From NCBI RefSeq assembly GCF_042676045.1, contig NZ_JBHTJV010000025.1:124001-188000 (forward strand): a stretch of DNA of 64,000 nt, read 5' to 3'. The notes beneath the pieces are model-generated. The model was not told where the DNA came from, made no database searches, and saw only the letters and a program-made list of their open reading frames with translations. Below are positions 26,406 through 34,791 of the stretch, piece by piece. How positions within the stretch are numbered: the stretch's first letter is position 1; every line of letters begins with the position of its first letter. The translations under genes were made by a program, and so were the position numbers. The DNA is from Pseudahrensia aquimaris. GTDB taxonomy: Bacteria > Pseudomonadota > Alphaproteobacteria > Rhizobiales > Rhizobiaceae.

Positions 26406-27514
26406 GTGTAACGGAAAAAATCGGCATCATGATTTGCGGTCACGGAAGCCGAAATCAAAATGCCATGAAGGAATTTGCCAAAGTTTCTGAAGGGCTCAAA
26501 GGCCGATTTGGCGATGCGCCAGTTGAATACGGCTATCTGGAATTTGCCAATCCGGTGATCAGCCACGGTCTCGACAGCCTGCGCGAGCAGGGCTGCACGA
26601 AGGTGCTGGCCGTGCCGGGCATGTTGTTTGCCGCCGGTCACGCGAAGAACGACATTCCTTCGGTGCTGAACACCTATCAGGCGCAAAATCCGGGCATGGA
26701 AATTCTTTATGGCCGCGAATTGGGTGTGGATCTTAAGATGATCCGCGCCGCTGCCTCCCGCATCCAGGAGGCGCTGGACGCGGCTGAAGGCGATGCCGAC
26801 AAGCATGAAACACTTCTCATGGTGGTGGGGCGCGGGTCGTCGGACCCGGATGCAAACTCCAACATCAACAAGATTATGCGTATGCTGTGGGAAGGCTTCG
26901 GCTTTGGTTGGGGCGAGGTCTGCTATTCGGGGGTTACGTTCCCGCTGGTGGAGCCGGGCCTCGAACACGCCGCCAAGCTGGGCTACAAGCGCATTGTTGT
27001 TTTCCCGTATTTCCTGTTCACCGGCGTGCTGATCAAGCGGATTTATTCGTTCACGGATCAGGTGGCTGAGCGTTATCCCGATATTGAATTCTTGAAGGCT
27101 GGATATCTGAACGACCACGACTTGGTGCTGTCGACGTTCGTGGACCGCGTGAACGAAATCGAGGCCGGGCAGAACGTCATGAACTGCCAGATGTGCAAAT
27201 ACCGCGAGCAGGTTCTGGGGTTCGAAGATCAGGTTGGCCTCGCGCAGGAAAGCCATCACCACCACGTGGAAGGCATTGGCGGCGGCCTAGAAAATTGCCC
27301 CTGCAAAGGCGATTGTGATGCATCGTGCCGCGATGAGGAATTTTGCAAGAAGCACGGTCTGAAATGGACCCCGCTTCATTCCCACGACCACAGCCATGAT
27401 CACGGGCACGAGCATGACCACGATCATTCCCACGATCATGACCACGGGCACCACCATCATCCATACCCCCATGCGGACCATCCGCATGGGCCGAACTCGA
27501 TGAAAAAGGGCTGA
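26402..27514 (+). CDS. cbiX: Sirohydrochlorin cobaltochelatase CbiX (long form, His-rich tail)
   Basis: 370 residues. Two CbiX/SirB chelatase halves are visible: 'IMICGHGSRNQNAMKEF' with 'PGMLFAAGHAKNDIP', and 'LLMVVGRGSSDPDANSN' with 'VVFPYFLFTGVLIKRI'. The C-terminal region has a Cys cluster ('MNCQMCKYRE' and 'CPCKGDCDASCRDEEFC'), possibly an Fe-S or metal site, then a tail of about 45 residues dominated by His and Asp. Such tails store or hand over metal. It inserts cobalt early into sirohydrochlorin-type substrates, which contrasts with CobN in the same region. Confidence 0.9.
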   Translation: MSVTEKIGIMICGHGSRNQNAMKEFAKVSEGLKGRFGDAPVEYGYLEFANPVISHGLDSLREQGCTKVLAVPGMLFAAGHAKNDIPSVLNTYQAQNPGMEILYGRELGVDLKMIRAAASRIQEALDAAEGDADKHETLLMVVGRGSSDPDANSNINKIMRMLWEGFGFGWGEVCYSGVTFPLVEPGLEHAAKLGYKRIVVFPYFLFTGVLIKRIYSFTDQVAERYPDIEFLKAGYLNDHDLVLSTFVDRVNEIEAGQNVMNCQMCKYREQVLGFEDQVGLAQESHHHHVEGIGGGLENCPCKGDCDASCRDEEFCKKHGLKWTPLHSHDHSHDHGHEHDHDHSHDHDHGHHHHPYPHADHPHGPNSMKKG

Positions 27515-28413
27515 TGGGGCATCTCTTCGACCATCATGTGATCGTCGATTGGTCTGCCAACAATTCGCCGAAGCGCGGGGCGGATTCGATCTGGATTTAT
27601 CGCTGCCGCGTCGGCCAAGCCCCGGATTGCTTGAATATGCCCACACGGGCGCAGGCTGTGGCTTGGATCGTTGATGGAATCGGCGAGGCGATGTCAGATG
27701 GCAAGCGGTTGCTCATCGGTTTCGATTTCGGCTTCGGTTACCCTGCCGGTGCGGCTGCTGTGATGAGCGATGGCGTGGCATGGCGGGACGTCTGGCGCGA
27801 GATCGCGGCACGCGTGGAAGACCAAGAGGACAACCGCTCCAACCGTTTCGACGTGGGCTCGCATTTCAACGCCGTGTTTGAGGCCGCTCATGGCGAGCGT
27901 CCCTTCTGGGGCCACCCAGCTGCGCATGCGGGGCGTTACGCCCATCTGGAAACCAAAAGGCCGCTTTACAACGCAGTCTCGGAAAAGCGGCTGGTCGAGG
28001 AATGCTTCGCCAGCGCGCAACCCATGTGGAAACTGGCTTACACGGGGTCGGTCGGGAGCCAGTCCCTGCTGGGCATCGCACGGCTGGAAAATCTGCGGCA
28101 GAGCATGTCCGAGGCGATCGCTGTCTGGCCGTTCGAGACGGCGTTCGACGCCGATTTCAGCAAGCCGGTGACGCTCTGCGAGGTCTATCCTTCCATGATC
28201 CCCGTTCGCCCGCTTGCTGCCGAAATCAAGGATGCAGCGCAGGTGCGCACGCTGGCTGAGGCCTTCGCCCGGATTGATCGCAGCGGCCACCTTCGAACGC
28301 TGCTCTCCGCACCGAAGGATTTGAGCGAAGCACACCGCGAGCAAGTGCTGCGCGAAGAGGGCTGGATCGTTGGCGCGCGCCACGATTTGAGCGCCCTTGC
28401 GGAGGCGGCATGA
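27514..28413 (+). CDS. Unknown protein in the cobalamin operon (RNase H-like/DUF429-like fold suspected)
   Basis: 299 residues, coupled to cbiX by TGATG overlap and to cobH by ATGA overlap. The N-terminal 'HHVIVDWSANNSPK' followed by 'LLIGFDFGFGYPAG' resembles the acidic strand pattern of RNase H-like DUF429 proteins. No signal peptide or membrane segment. A specific function is not known to me; the tight coupling argues for a part in corrin synthesis or its control. Confidence 0.6.
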   Translation: MGHLFDHHVIVDWSANNSPKRGADSIWIYRCRVGQAPDCLNMPTRAQAVAWIVDGIGEAMSDGKRLLIGFDFGFGYPAGAAAVMSDGVAWRDVWREIAARVEDQEDNRSNRFDVGSHFNAVFEAAHGERPFWGHPAAHAGRYAHLETKRPLYNAVSEKRLVEECFASAQPMWKLAYTGSVGSQSLLGIARLENLRQSMSEAIAVWPFETAFDADFSKPVTLCEVYPSMIPVRPLAAEIKDAAQVRTLAEAFARIDRSGHLRTLLSAPKDLSEAHREQVLREEGWIVGARHDLSALAEAA

Positions 28414-29039
28414 TGGCCTTCGATTACGTCTGCGACCCGGCAGAAATCTACCGCCAGTCTTTTGCGACCGTAGAGCGCGAAGCCGCGCTGGATCGTCTGC
28501 CGGAAGCCATGCAGCCTGTTGCAACGCGGCTCATCCATTCCTGCGGCATGATCGACGTCATCGACGATCTGGCCTTCAGCGCAGGCGCCGCCGAAGTGGG
28601 GCGGAATGCGCTGGCACTGGGCGCCACCGTATATTGCGACGTGGAGATGGTGCGCTCCGGCATCATTTCGCGCCTCATGCCTGCGGATAATCTGCTGGTC
28701 TGCACGTTGAACGATCCTGGCACTCCGGCCCATGCAAAAGCCATTGGTAACACACGCTCCGCAGCGGCGGTCGATCTTTGGGAACCTCTCGATGGTTCGG
28801 TCTGCGTGATCGGCAATGCACCGACTGCCCTTTTCCGCCTGATGGAGCGCATCCTGGAGGGGGCGGGCTTGCCCGCTCTGGTGATCGGCATTCCTGTCGG
28901 CTTTGTGGGTGCGGTTGAGTCAAAACAAGCGCTTGCGGAATTCAGCGAAGACTTGAATTTCATCACCGTCCATGGCCGACGGGGCGGTTCCGCGATGGCC
29001 AGCAGCGTGGTCAACGCCTTGGCCGGAGGCTTGGGATGA
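28410..29039 (+). CDS. cobH: Precorrin-8X methylmutase
   Basis: 209-residue enzyme moving the methyl group from C11 to C12 to form hydrogenobyrinic acid. 'YRQSFATVEREAALDRLP', 'RLIHSCGMIDVIDDLAFS' (catalytic His), 'VYCDVEMVRSGI', 'IGNAPTALFRLME' and 'GIPVGFVGAVESK' are diagnostic. ATGA overlap at both ends. Confidence 0.95.
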   Translation: MMAFDYVCDPAEIYRQSFATVEREAALDRLPEAMQPVATRLIHSCGMIDVIDDLAFSAGAAEVGRNALALGATVYCDVEMVRSGIISRLMPADNLLVCTLNDPGTPAHAKAIGNTRSAAAVDLWEPLDGSVCVIGNAPTALFRLMERILEGAGLPALVIGIPVGFVGAVESKQALAEFSEDLNFITVHGRRGGSAMASSVVNALAGGLG

Positions 29040-29443
29040 TCGCACATCCGCTTTTCCATTATCTCGGCGGTCTTGTCTTCGGCATCGCGCTCAGCGCCGT
29101 TATGCTGTTGCCGCAACCGGATATTTTTGTCCTTGGCAACACAATCAATCTCACGGTGATGACGTCTCTTTGGCTCGGCGCTTTGCTGGTGCAGCCGGTA
29201 GAGCGAAATGTTCTGTTGCAGGAAGTGTCGGTTGGGCTGTTGAGTTTAGTTGTGATCGCTCTGGTGTTTCAGCTTCATGTCTATCTCTTGATCGTCGGCT
29301 TTGTGGTGCAGGCGCAGTGGTCGAAGATGCATGATGGCGGCAAATGGGGCGTGGCTGTGCGCCATTGGTATCCGCTGTTTTCCTCGGCAACCTGTTTGGG
29401 CATGGCTGTGGTGGTTTTCATCCGAATGGTGGTAGCCTTATGA
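29036..29443 (+). CDS. Small integral membrane protein of the cobalamin operon
   Basis: 135 residues with four predicted membrane segments (about 8-28, 38-52, 62-92 and 110-134) and few charges. It overlaps cobH and cobL by 4 nt each, so it is translated as part of the corrin operon. No family recognised. A transport or membrane-docking role is possible but unsupported by motifs. Confidence 0.65.
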   Translation: MIAHPLFHYLGGLVFGIALSAVMLLPQPDIFVLGNTINLTVMTSLWLGALLVQPVERNVLLQEVSVGLLSLVVIALVFQLHVYLLIVGFVVQAQWSKMHDGGKWGVAVRHWYPLFSSATCLGMAVVVFIRMVVAL

Positions 29444-30654
29444 GCGAACCCTGGCTCGACATTATCGGTATTGGCGAAGACGGTGTTGATGGCCTTTCCC
29501 GCGAAGCTAGTGCGCGGCTGGAGGCGGCGGAAGTCATCATTGGCGGAGATCGTCACCACAGTCTTGCGCCAAACGTGACAGGCGAGCGCATCAGCTGGCC
29601 ATCGCCGTTCGATGCAATGATCGACGTGATCCGATCGTACAAGAGCAAGCGGCTTGTCATTCTGGTAACGGGTGATCCGCTTTGGTATTCGGTCGGCGCC
29701 CGCATCATCCGGGCTATTCCGGCTCAAGAAGTGCGCTTCCACCCGCAGCTTTCAGCCTTTCAATGGGCGGCGGCACGGATGGGGTGGAGCCTTGCTGATT
29801 GCGATACGCTCACAATTCATGGCCGGGCGGACAGCCAGATTTTGCCGCATCTCGCGCCGAATATGCGCCTGCTGGTGCTAACGCAAAACAGCGAAAGCCC
29901 CGGCGCTGTGGCAATGCTGCTGACCGAGCGGGGGTTTGGCCGAAGCAAAATGACCGTCCTCGCCGCGCTCGGTGGGGAGCGGGAGGACCGCTTCGATGGG
30001 TTGGCCGAAGACTGGGCGCATGACGTGCCGGATTTTCACACGCTGGCAGTGGAGTGTGTCGCGGAGGTCAACGCCCGCTGGTATCCGCGCACGGGCGGTC
30101 TGCCGGACGATGCTTTTGTCTCTGACGGGCAGATGACAAAGCAGGACGTGCGTGCGGTGACGCTGGCAAAACTCGCGCCTTATCCAGATGCGGTGCTTTG
30201 GGATGTGGGTGCCGGTTGCGGATCGGTGTCCGTTGAGTGGATGCGGGCCGCCCGTGGGGCGCTGGCGGTTGCGGTTGAACACAAGCCCAAGCGGCTGGAG
30301 ATGATCGGTGAGAATTGCAGCCTGCTCGGTGCTGAAAAAATGCGGATTGTCGACGGCAAGGCTCCTGCGGCTCTCAAGGGCCTGCCGCAGCCGGATGCTG
30401 TCTTTATCGGTGGCGGGCTGACGGAAGAGGGGGTGTTTGAGACCTGCTGGCAGGCTTTGCGCGAAGGCGGGCGACTGGTGGCCAACACGGTCACGCTTGA
30501 GAGCGAGGCGCGGCTGATTGCGCTTCACGAACAACACGGCGGCGAACTGGTTCGTCTCGCGGTTCAAAAGGCGGAGCGCGTCGGCCCCTATCGCGGGTGG
30601 CGTGCGGCCATGCCTGTGACGCAGTGGCTGGTGGTGAAAGAAGGCGGGAAATGA
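29440..30654 (+). CDS. cobL: Precorrin-6Y C5,15-methyltransferase (decarboxylating)
   Basis: 404-residue CbiE-CbiT fusion. N-terminal half: tetrapyrrole methylase ('IIGIGEDGVDGLSREA', 'LVILVTGDPLWYSVGARI'). C-terminal half: class I SAM methyltransferase/decarboxylase ('ALAKLAPYPDAVLWDVGAGCG'-type region with 'GAGCGSVSVEWMRA' and 'GRLVANTVTLESE'). The ATG at 29440 overlaps the preceding stop; the longer upstream frame is rejected. Confidence 0.94.
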   Translation: MSEPWLDIIGIGEDGVDGLSREASARLEAAEVIIGGDRHHSLAPNVTGERISWPSPFDAMIDVIRSYKSKRLVILVTGDPLWYSVGARIIRAIPAQEVRFHPQLSAFQWAAARMGWSLADCDTLTIHGRADSQILPHLAPNMRLLVLTQNSESPGAVAMLLTERGFGRSKMTVLAALGGEREDRFDGLAEDWAHDVPDFHTLAVECVAEVNARWYPRTGGLPDDAFVSDGQMTKQDVRAVTLAKLAPYPDAVLWDVGAGCGSVSVEWMRAARGALAVAVEHKPKRLEMIGENCSLLGAEKMRIVDGKAPAALKGLPQPDAVFIGGGLTEEGVFETCWQALREGGRLVANTVTLESEARLIALHEQHGGELVRLAVQKAERVGPYRGWRAAMPVTQWLVVKEGGK

Positions 30655-31385
30655 AGGGCACGCTTTACGGCATAGGCGTCGGGCCGGGTGATCCCGAATT
30701 GCTGACGATGAAGGCACACCGCATTTTGACGGGAGCGAAGGTCGTGGCTTATCCCGCGCCCGACAGCGGCGAGAGCTTTGCCCACTCCATCGTGGCGCAG
30801 TTTCTCAACGCCGATCAGATCGAAATCCCTATCATCGTTCCCATGCGGGTCGAACGGTTCCCGGCAAAAAGCGTTTACGATCAAGCCGCTTCGGAGATCG
30901 CTTCGCATCTGGATTCGGGCGCGGATGTGGTTGTGTTGTGCGAGGGCGATCCGTTCTTTTACGGCTCTTTCATGTATCTGTTCGAACGGCTGGCGGGTGA
31001 TTATCCGTGTGAGGTCGTGCCGGGCATTTCCTCGCTGATGGCGTCCAGCGCCGTGCTGGGCCGACCGCTGGCTGCACGCAACGATGTGCTGACCATCGTG
31101 CCTGCGCCCAGCGACGACGAGACGATTGAAACCGCGCTTACGCAGGCGGATGCCTTGGCTTTCATCAAGGTCGGGCGGCATTTAGAGCGTGTGGCGGGCC
31201 TCATCAACCGCGCCGGATTGACGGGGCAGGCAGCCTATCTGGAGCGGGTGACGCTGGACAATCAAAAGATCATGCCGCTTTCCGCCGTTGACGAGGGTGC
31301 TGCTCCTTATTTCTCGATCATTCTGGTCTACAAAGGCGCGGAAGACTGGATTGCGGCTCTGCCGATTGACGGGTTAGCGCAGTGA
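30651..31385 (+). CDS. cobI: Precorrin-2 C20-methyltransferase
   Basis: 244-residue SAM-dependent methylase. 'LYGIGVGPGDPELLTMKA', 'CEGDPFFYGSFMYL' and 'VVPGISSLMASSAVLGRPLA' are typical of CobI/CbiL. ATGA overlap with cobL and GTGA overlap with the next gene. Confidence 0.94.
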   Translation: MKGTLYGIGVGPGDPELLTMKAHRILTGAKVVAYPAPDSGESFAHSIVAQFLNADQIEIPIIVPMRVERFPAKSVYDQAASEIASHLDSGADVVVLCEGDPFFYGSFMYLFERLAGDYPCEVVPGISSLMASSAVLGRPLAARNDVLTIVPAPSDDETIETALTQADALAFIKVGRHLERVAGLINRAGLTGQAAYLERVTLDNQKIMPLSAVDEGAAPYFSIILVYKGAEDWIAALPIDGLAQ

Positions 31386-33193
31386 GCGGGCCAGCGATCA
31401 TCATCCTGACGGCGGGCGCGGAGAAGACCGCTGCAGCGCTTAAACAGGCAAGTGGTGGCACTGTGCATGCGCTTTCCTCACGGGCTTCCGGCGATATTGA
31501 GTTCACGGAAACTGCTGTGCATATGCGCAGTCTTTTTCACGCTGGCGAAACAATTATTGCGGTGATGGCAGCTGGGGCAGTTATTCGCATTCTTGCGCCC
31601 GTGCTGAAATCGAAGCACGAAGATCCGGTCGTGGTCTGTGTTTCCGAAGATGGGGGCAGCGTTGTGCCTCTGCTTGGTGGGCATCATGGAGCGAACCAGA
31701 TTGCACGGCATTTGGCCGAACAGCTGGGTGGCCACGCCGCCATTACCACCGCTGGCGATATCCGTTTCGGCATCGCGCTGGATGAGCCGCCGCCAGGCTG
31801 GCGCGTCGGCAATTTGTCGCTCGCAAAGGAAATGATGGCAGCGGCGTTGTCTGGCGAGGCGATTTCGCTCGATGAGGTGGATGGGCGGCTCTATTGGCTG
31901 CGAGAAAGCGATCTTCCTGTTGGTGCGAACGCGAAACGGGTTGTGCGCTCGACCGTGCGCCGGGGCGATGGCGCGCTGCTCATGCATCCCCGTTTGCTGG
32001 TTCTCGGCATCGGGTGCGAGCGTGGTGCGGCGGAAGACCATGTGATCGAATTGGCCGAGCGGGCCTTGGCGAGCGAAAACCTTGCCCCTCAATCGTTGGC
32101 CGCCGTGGTGTCACTGGACTTAAAGGCCGACGAGGCTGCAGTTCACGCAGTGGCGAGGCATTTTGGTTTGCCTGCGCTGTTTTTCACCGCCGAAAGGCTG
32201 GAGCGGGAGACGCCGCGTCTTGCCAATCCGTCGAAGATCGTATTTGCCGAGGTCGGGTGTCACGGGGTTGCCGAAGCGGCGGCTCTGGCACTTGCCGGCG
32301 ACAAGGGAGTGTTGATCGTGGAAAAGATGAAAACGGACAAGGCGACTGCCGCCGTGGCGCAAGCACCGGAACCTATTTTGGAAAATGGCGAGGCGCGGGT
32401 GCGGGGGCATTTATCCGTCGTTGGCATCGGCCCCGGCGGCGACGAATGGCGCTCGCCGGAGGTGACGCGGCTTGTTTTGGCGGCGTCCGATCTGGTGGGC
32501 TATTCGCTCTATCTCGATCTGCTGGGTCCGCTCTGCGAAGGGCGCGAACGGCATGACTTCGATCTGGGCCGCGAGGAAGACCGCGTGCGCCATGCGATGG
32601 AACTGGCCGGGCAGGGCAAGGATGTGGCGCTTGTATGCTCTGGCGATGCGGGCATCTATGCGATGGCAACGCTGGTTTTTGAACTGCTTAACGGTGGCGG
32701 CTTGAGCGATGCGGCGAGCCGTATTTCGATTTATGTCTCGCCCGGAATTTCCGCCCTGCAAGGGGCGGCCGCCCGCGCCGGTGCGCCTCTCGGCCACGAC
32801 TTTTGCACGATCTCGCTGTCGGATCTGCTGACCCCTTGGGAGGCGATCCAGATGCGGGTGAAGGCGGCAGCCGAAGGTGATTTCGTAATCGCGTTCTACA
32901 ATCCGGTGTCCAAACGCCGCCGCACCCAATTGGCCTATGCCCGCGATGTTTTGCTCAAGCATCGGCCCGCCGATACGCCCGTTATTCTGGCGACCAATCT
33001 TGGGCGTGACGGCGAAGCGGTGCGGGTTGTGCCGCTGGCCGAATTGCAGGTGGATGATGTGGATATGTTGACGGTGGTGATCGTTGGCTCGTCCGAAACG
33101 CGCACAGTGAAAACTGGCGACGGACGCGAATGGGTTTACACGCCGCGCGGCTATTCCGCCAAAGATGGCACACAATTGGGGAGCACGGCATGA
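31382..33193 (+). CDS. cobJ: CbiG-CobJ fusion: cobalamin protein CbiG plus precorrin-3B C17-methyltransferase
   Basis: 603 residues from a GTG start overlapping the cobI stop. Residues 1 to about 340 are a full-length CbiG: the N-domain has 'VMAAGAVIRILAPVLKSK' and 'SVVPLLGGHHGANQIA', and the C-domain (CobE-like) has 'LLVLGIGCERGA' and 'FAEVGCHGVAEAAAL'. Residues from about 345 are a CobJ/CbiH methylase: 'SVVGIGPGGDEW', 'VALVCSGDAGIYAMA', 'YVSPGISALQGAAARAGAPL' and 'IAFYNPVSKRRR'. CbiG opens the ring lactone in the cobalt-first route, so its full form here matters for which route is used. Confidence 0.9.
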   Translation: MSGPAIIILTAGAEKTAAALKQASGGTVHALSSRASGDIEFTETAVHMRSLFHAGETIIAVMAAGAVIRILAPVLKSKHEDPVVVCVSEDGGSVVPLLGGHHGANQIARHLAEQLGGHAAITTAGDIRFGIALDEPPPGWRVGNLSLAKEMMAAALSGEAISLDEVDGRLYWLRESDLPVGANAKRVVRSTVRRGDGALLMHPRLLVLGIGCERGAAEDHVIELAERALASENLAPQSLAAVVSLDLKADEAAVHAVARHFGLPALFFTAERLERETPRLANPSKIVFAEVGCHGVAEAAALALAGDKGVLIVEKMKTDKATAAVAQAPEPILENGEARVRGHLSVVGIGPGGDEWRSPEVTRLVLAASDLVGYSLYLDLLGPLCEGRERHDFDLGREEDRVRHAMELAGQGKDVALVCSGDAGIYAMATLVFELLNGGGLSDAASRISIYVSPGISALQGAAARAGAPLGHDFCTISLSDLLTPWEAIQMRVKAAAEGDFVIAFYNPVSKRRRTQLAYARDVLLKHRPADTPVILATNLGRDGEAVRVVPLAELQVDDVDMLTVVIVGSSETRTVKTGDGREWVYTPRGYSAKDGTQLGSTA

Positions 33194-33966
33194 CCGTCTA
33201 TTTCATCGGAGCGGGGCCGGGTGCGCCCGATCTCATCACGGTTCGTGGCCTGAAATTGATCGAGGCTTGCCCCGTATGTCTTTATGCCGGTTCGCTCGTG
33301 CCGGAGGAAATCGTGCAGGCTGCGCCCGACGATGCGTTGGTGATGGACACTGCGCCGATGGATCTGGACGCCATAATCGCGGAAATCGAGAAAGCGCACG
33401 GGGATGGCAAGGACGTGGCTCGGGTCCATTCCGGTGATCCGTCGATCTATGGTGCGACGGCGGAGCAGATGCGGCGGCTCGATGCGCGGGGCATCGACTA
33501 TGAAATCGTGCCCGGCGTTCCCGCTTTTGCAGCGGCTGCGGCGAAGCTGAAAACCGAACTAACCTTGCCGGAAATCGCGCAGACGGTGATCGTCACACGC
33601 ACGGGCATGAAGGCCTCTTCAATGCCAAAAGGTGAGGAATTGGAGACGCTTGGCAAGTCCGGCGCGACCTTGGCGATTCACCTTAGCATTCGAAACCTTG
33701 TTTACATTCGCGCTGCCTTGGCCCCTTACTACGGTGACGATTGTCCTGTTGTGATTGCTTATCGTGCGACTTGGCCTGATGAGCTGTACATACGGACAAC
33801 GCTGGCCGAAATGAAGGACGCTGTGCGCGAAGCGAAAATCACGCGCACTGCGCTTGTTTTGGTTGGGCCGGTATTTGGTGATGTGGAGTTTCGCGACAGC
33901 GACCTCTACAATCCCGAATACAGCCACGTGCTGCGCAACCGCGGCAAAAAGAAAGTAACGGCGTAA
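33190..33966 (+). CDS. cobM: Precorrin-4 C11-methyltransferase
   Basis: 258-residue methylase. 'VYFIGAGPGAPDLITVRG', 'CPVCLYAGSLVPEEIV', 'RVHSGDPSIYGATAEQM' and 'VPGVPAFAAAAAKLKTELT' are diagnostic of CobM/CbiF. ATGA overlap with cobJ; last gene of the run that starts at 26160. Confidence 0.95.
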   Translation: MTVYFIGAGPGAPDLITVRGLKLIEACPVCLYAGSLVPEEIVQAAPDDALVMDTAPMDLDAIIAEIEKAHGDGKDVARVHSGDPSIYGATAEQMRRLDARGIDYEIVPGVPAFAAAAAKLKTELTLPEIAQTVIVTRTGMKASSMPKGEELETLGKSGATLAIHLSIRNLVYIRAALAPYYGDDCPVVIAYRATWPDELYIRTTLAEMKDAVREAKITRTALVLVGPVFGDVEFRDSDLYNPEYSHVLRNRGKKKVTA

Positions 33967-33990
33967 CGAGTTTCGGGGGCGAAGCGGGAC

Positions 33991-34791
33991 ATGAAAAAAG
34001 TACTTATCACAGGCGCATCGGGCGGCATTGGCGAAGCCATGTGCCGCTATTTCGAACAACGCGGCTATTCGATCATTGCGCACGCTCGCGACGAAGCAAA
34101 GGCGCGTGCCGTGACCAACGGCACGGAACGCGTTGCCGTTTGGGGCGATTTGACGAAGGCTGAAGAAGTTGATGCGCTGGCAGGGCAAGTGGGCAAGGCT
34201 GGCCCCGTCGATTTGCTGGTCCATAACGCGGGTATTCTGTCGACAGACAAGACGCTGGGTGCAAATGGTCTTGGCATACAAGCAGAGGTCAACGTCGTTG
34301 CGCCTGCACGTCTAACAAAGGCGCTTGCCGGACATATGAGTTCAGATGATCCAACTGTGGTGATTGTTTCGTCAACGGCTGCGAATTTCGCGCGATCGAA
34401 CGATTATACCAAGATTATCGAACCGAACGGCTCCTCGCTCTTTGGGGACTATGCGTTATCAAAAGCGGCGGCCAACGCGCTGACGATTGAGTTGGCGCGG
34501 GTTTTTGAGGGAATGCGGATATTGTCCACTGAGCCCGGTTTTGTGAAAACGAAAATGACCCACACAAATTCGCACATGCCAGCGCCTTTGAGGTTCTTGG
34601 CGAAATTCGCGTCTTCAACGCCGGACAAAGCGGCCCACCGTTGCTTCGATCATATTCTTGCAACAACACCGGACAGCGGAATCGTGGTGCAGGCGGGAAA
34701 AAACATCGATTCCGCTAAACGGTCTTGGGGAAAGGAAGAGGCTTTTGATAGCCTGCGCAAGCTGCTGGCGAAGGCTGGAGTGACGCTTTAG
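33991..34791 (+). CDS. Short-chain dehydrogenase/reductase
   Basis: 266-residue classical SDR: 'VLITGASGGIGEAMCRYF' (cofactor site), 'LVHNAGILS' (NAG motif), catalytic Ser in 'VIVSSTAANFA' and the YxxxK pair in 'YALSKAAANAL'. It starts 24 nt after cobM with a G-rich ribosome site, so it may be cotranscribed. Substrate unknown. Its stop overlaps the original end of the convergent P450 gene by a few bases. Confidence 0.8.
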   Translation: MKKVLITGASGGIGEAMCRYFEQRGYSIIAHARDEAKARAVTNGTERVAVWGDLTKAEEVDALAGQVGKAGPVDLLVHNAGILSTDKTLGANGLGIQAEVNVVAPARLTKALAGHMSSDDPTVVIVSSTAANFARSNDYTKIIEPNGSSLFGDYALSKAAANALTIELARVFEGMRILSTEPGFVKTKMTHTNSHMPAPLRFLAKFASSTPDKAAHRCFDHILATTPDSGIVVQAGKNIDSAKRSWGKEEAFDSLRKLLAKAGVTL

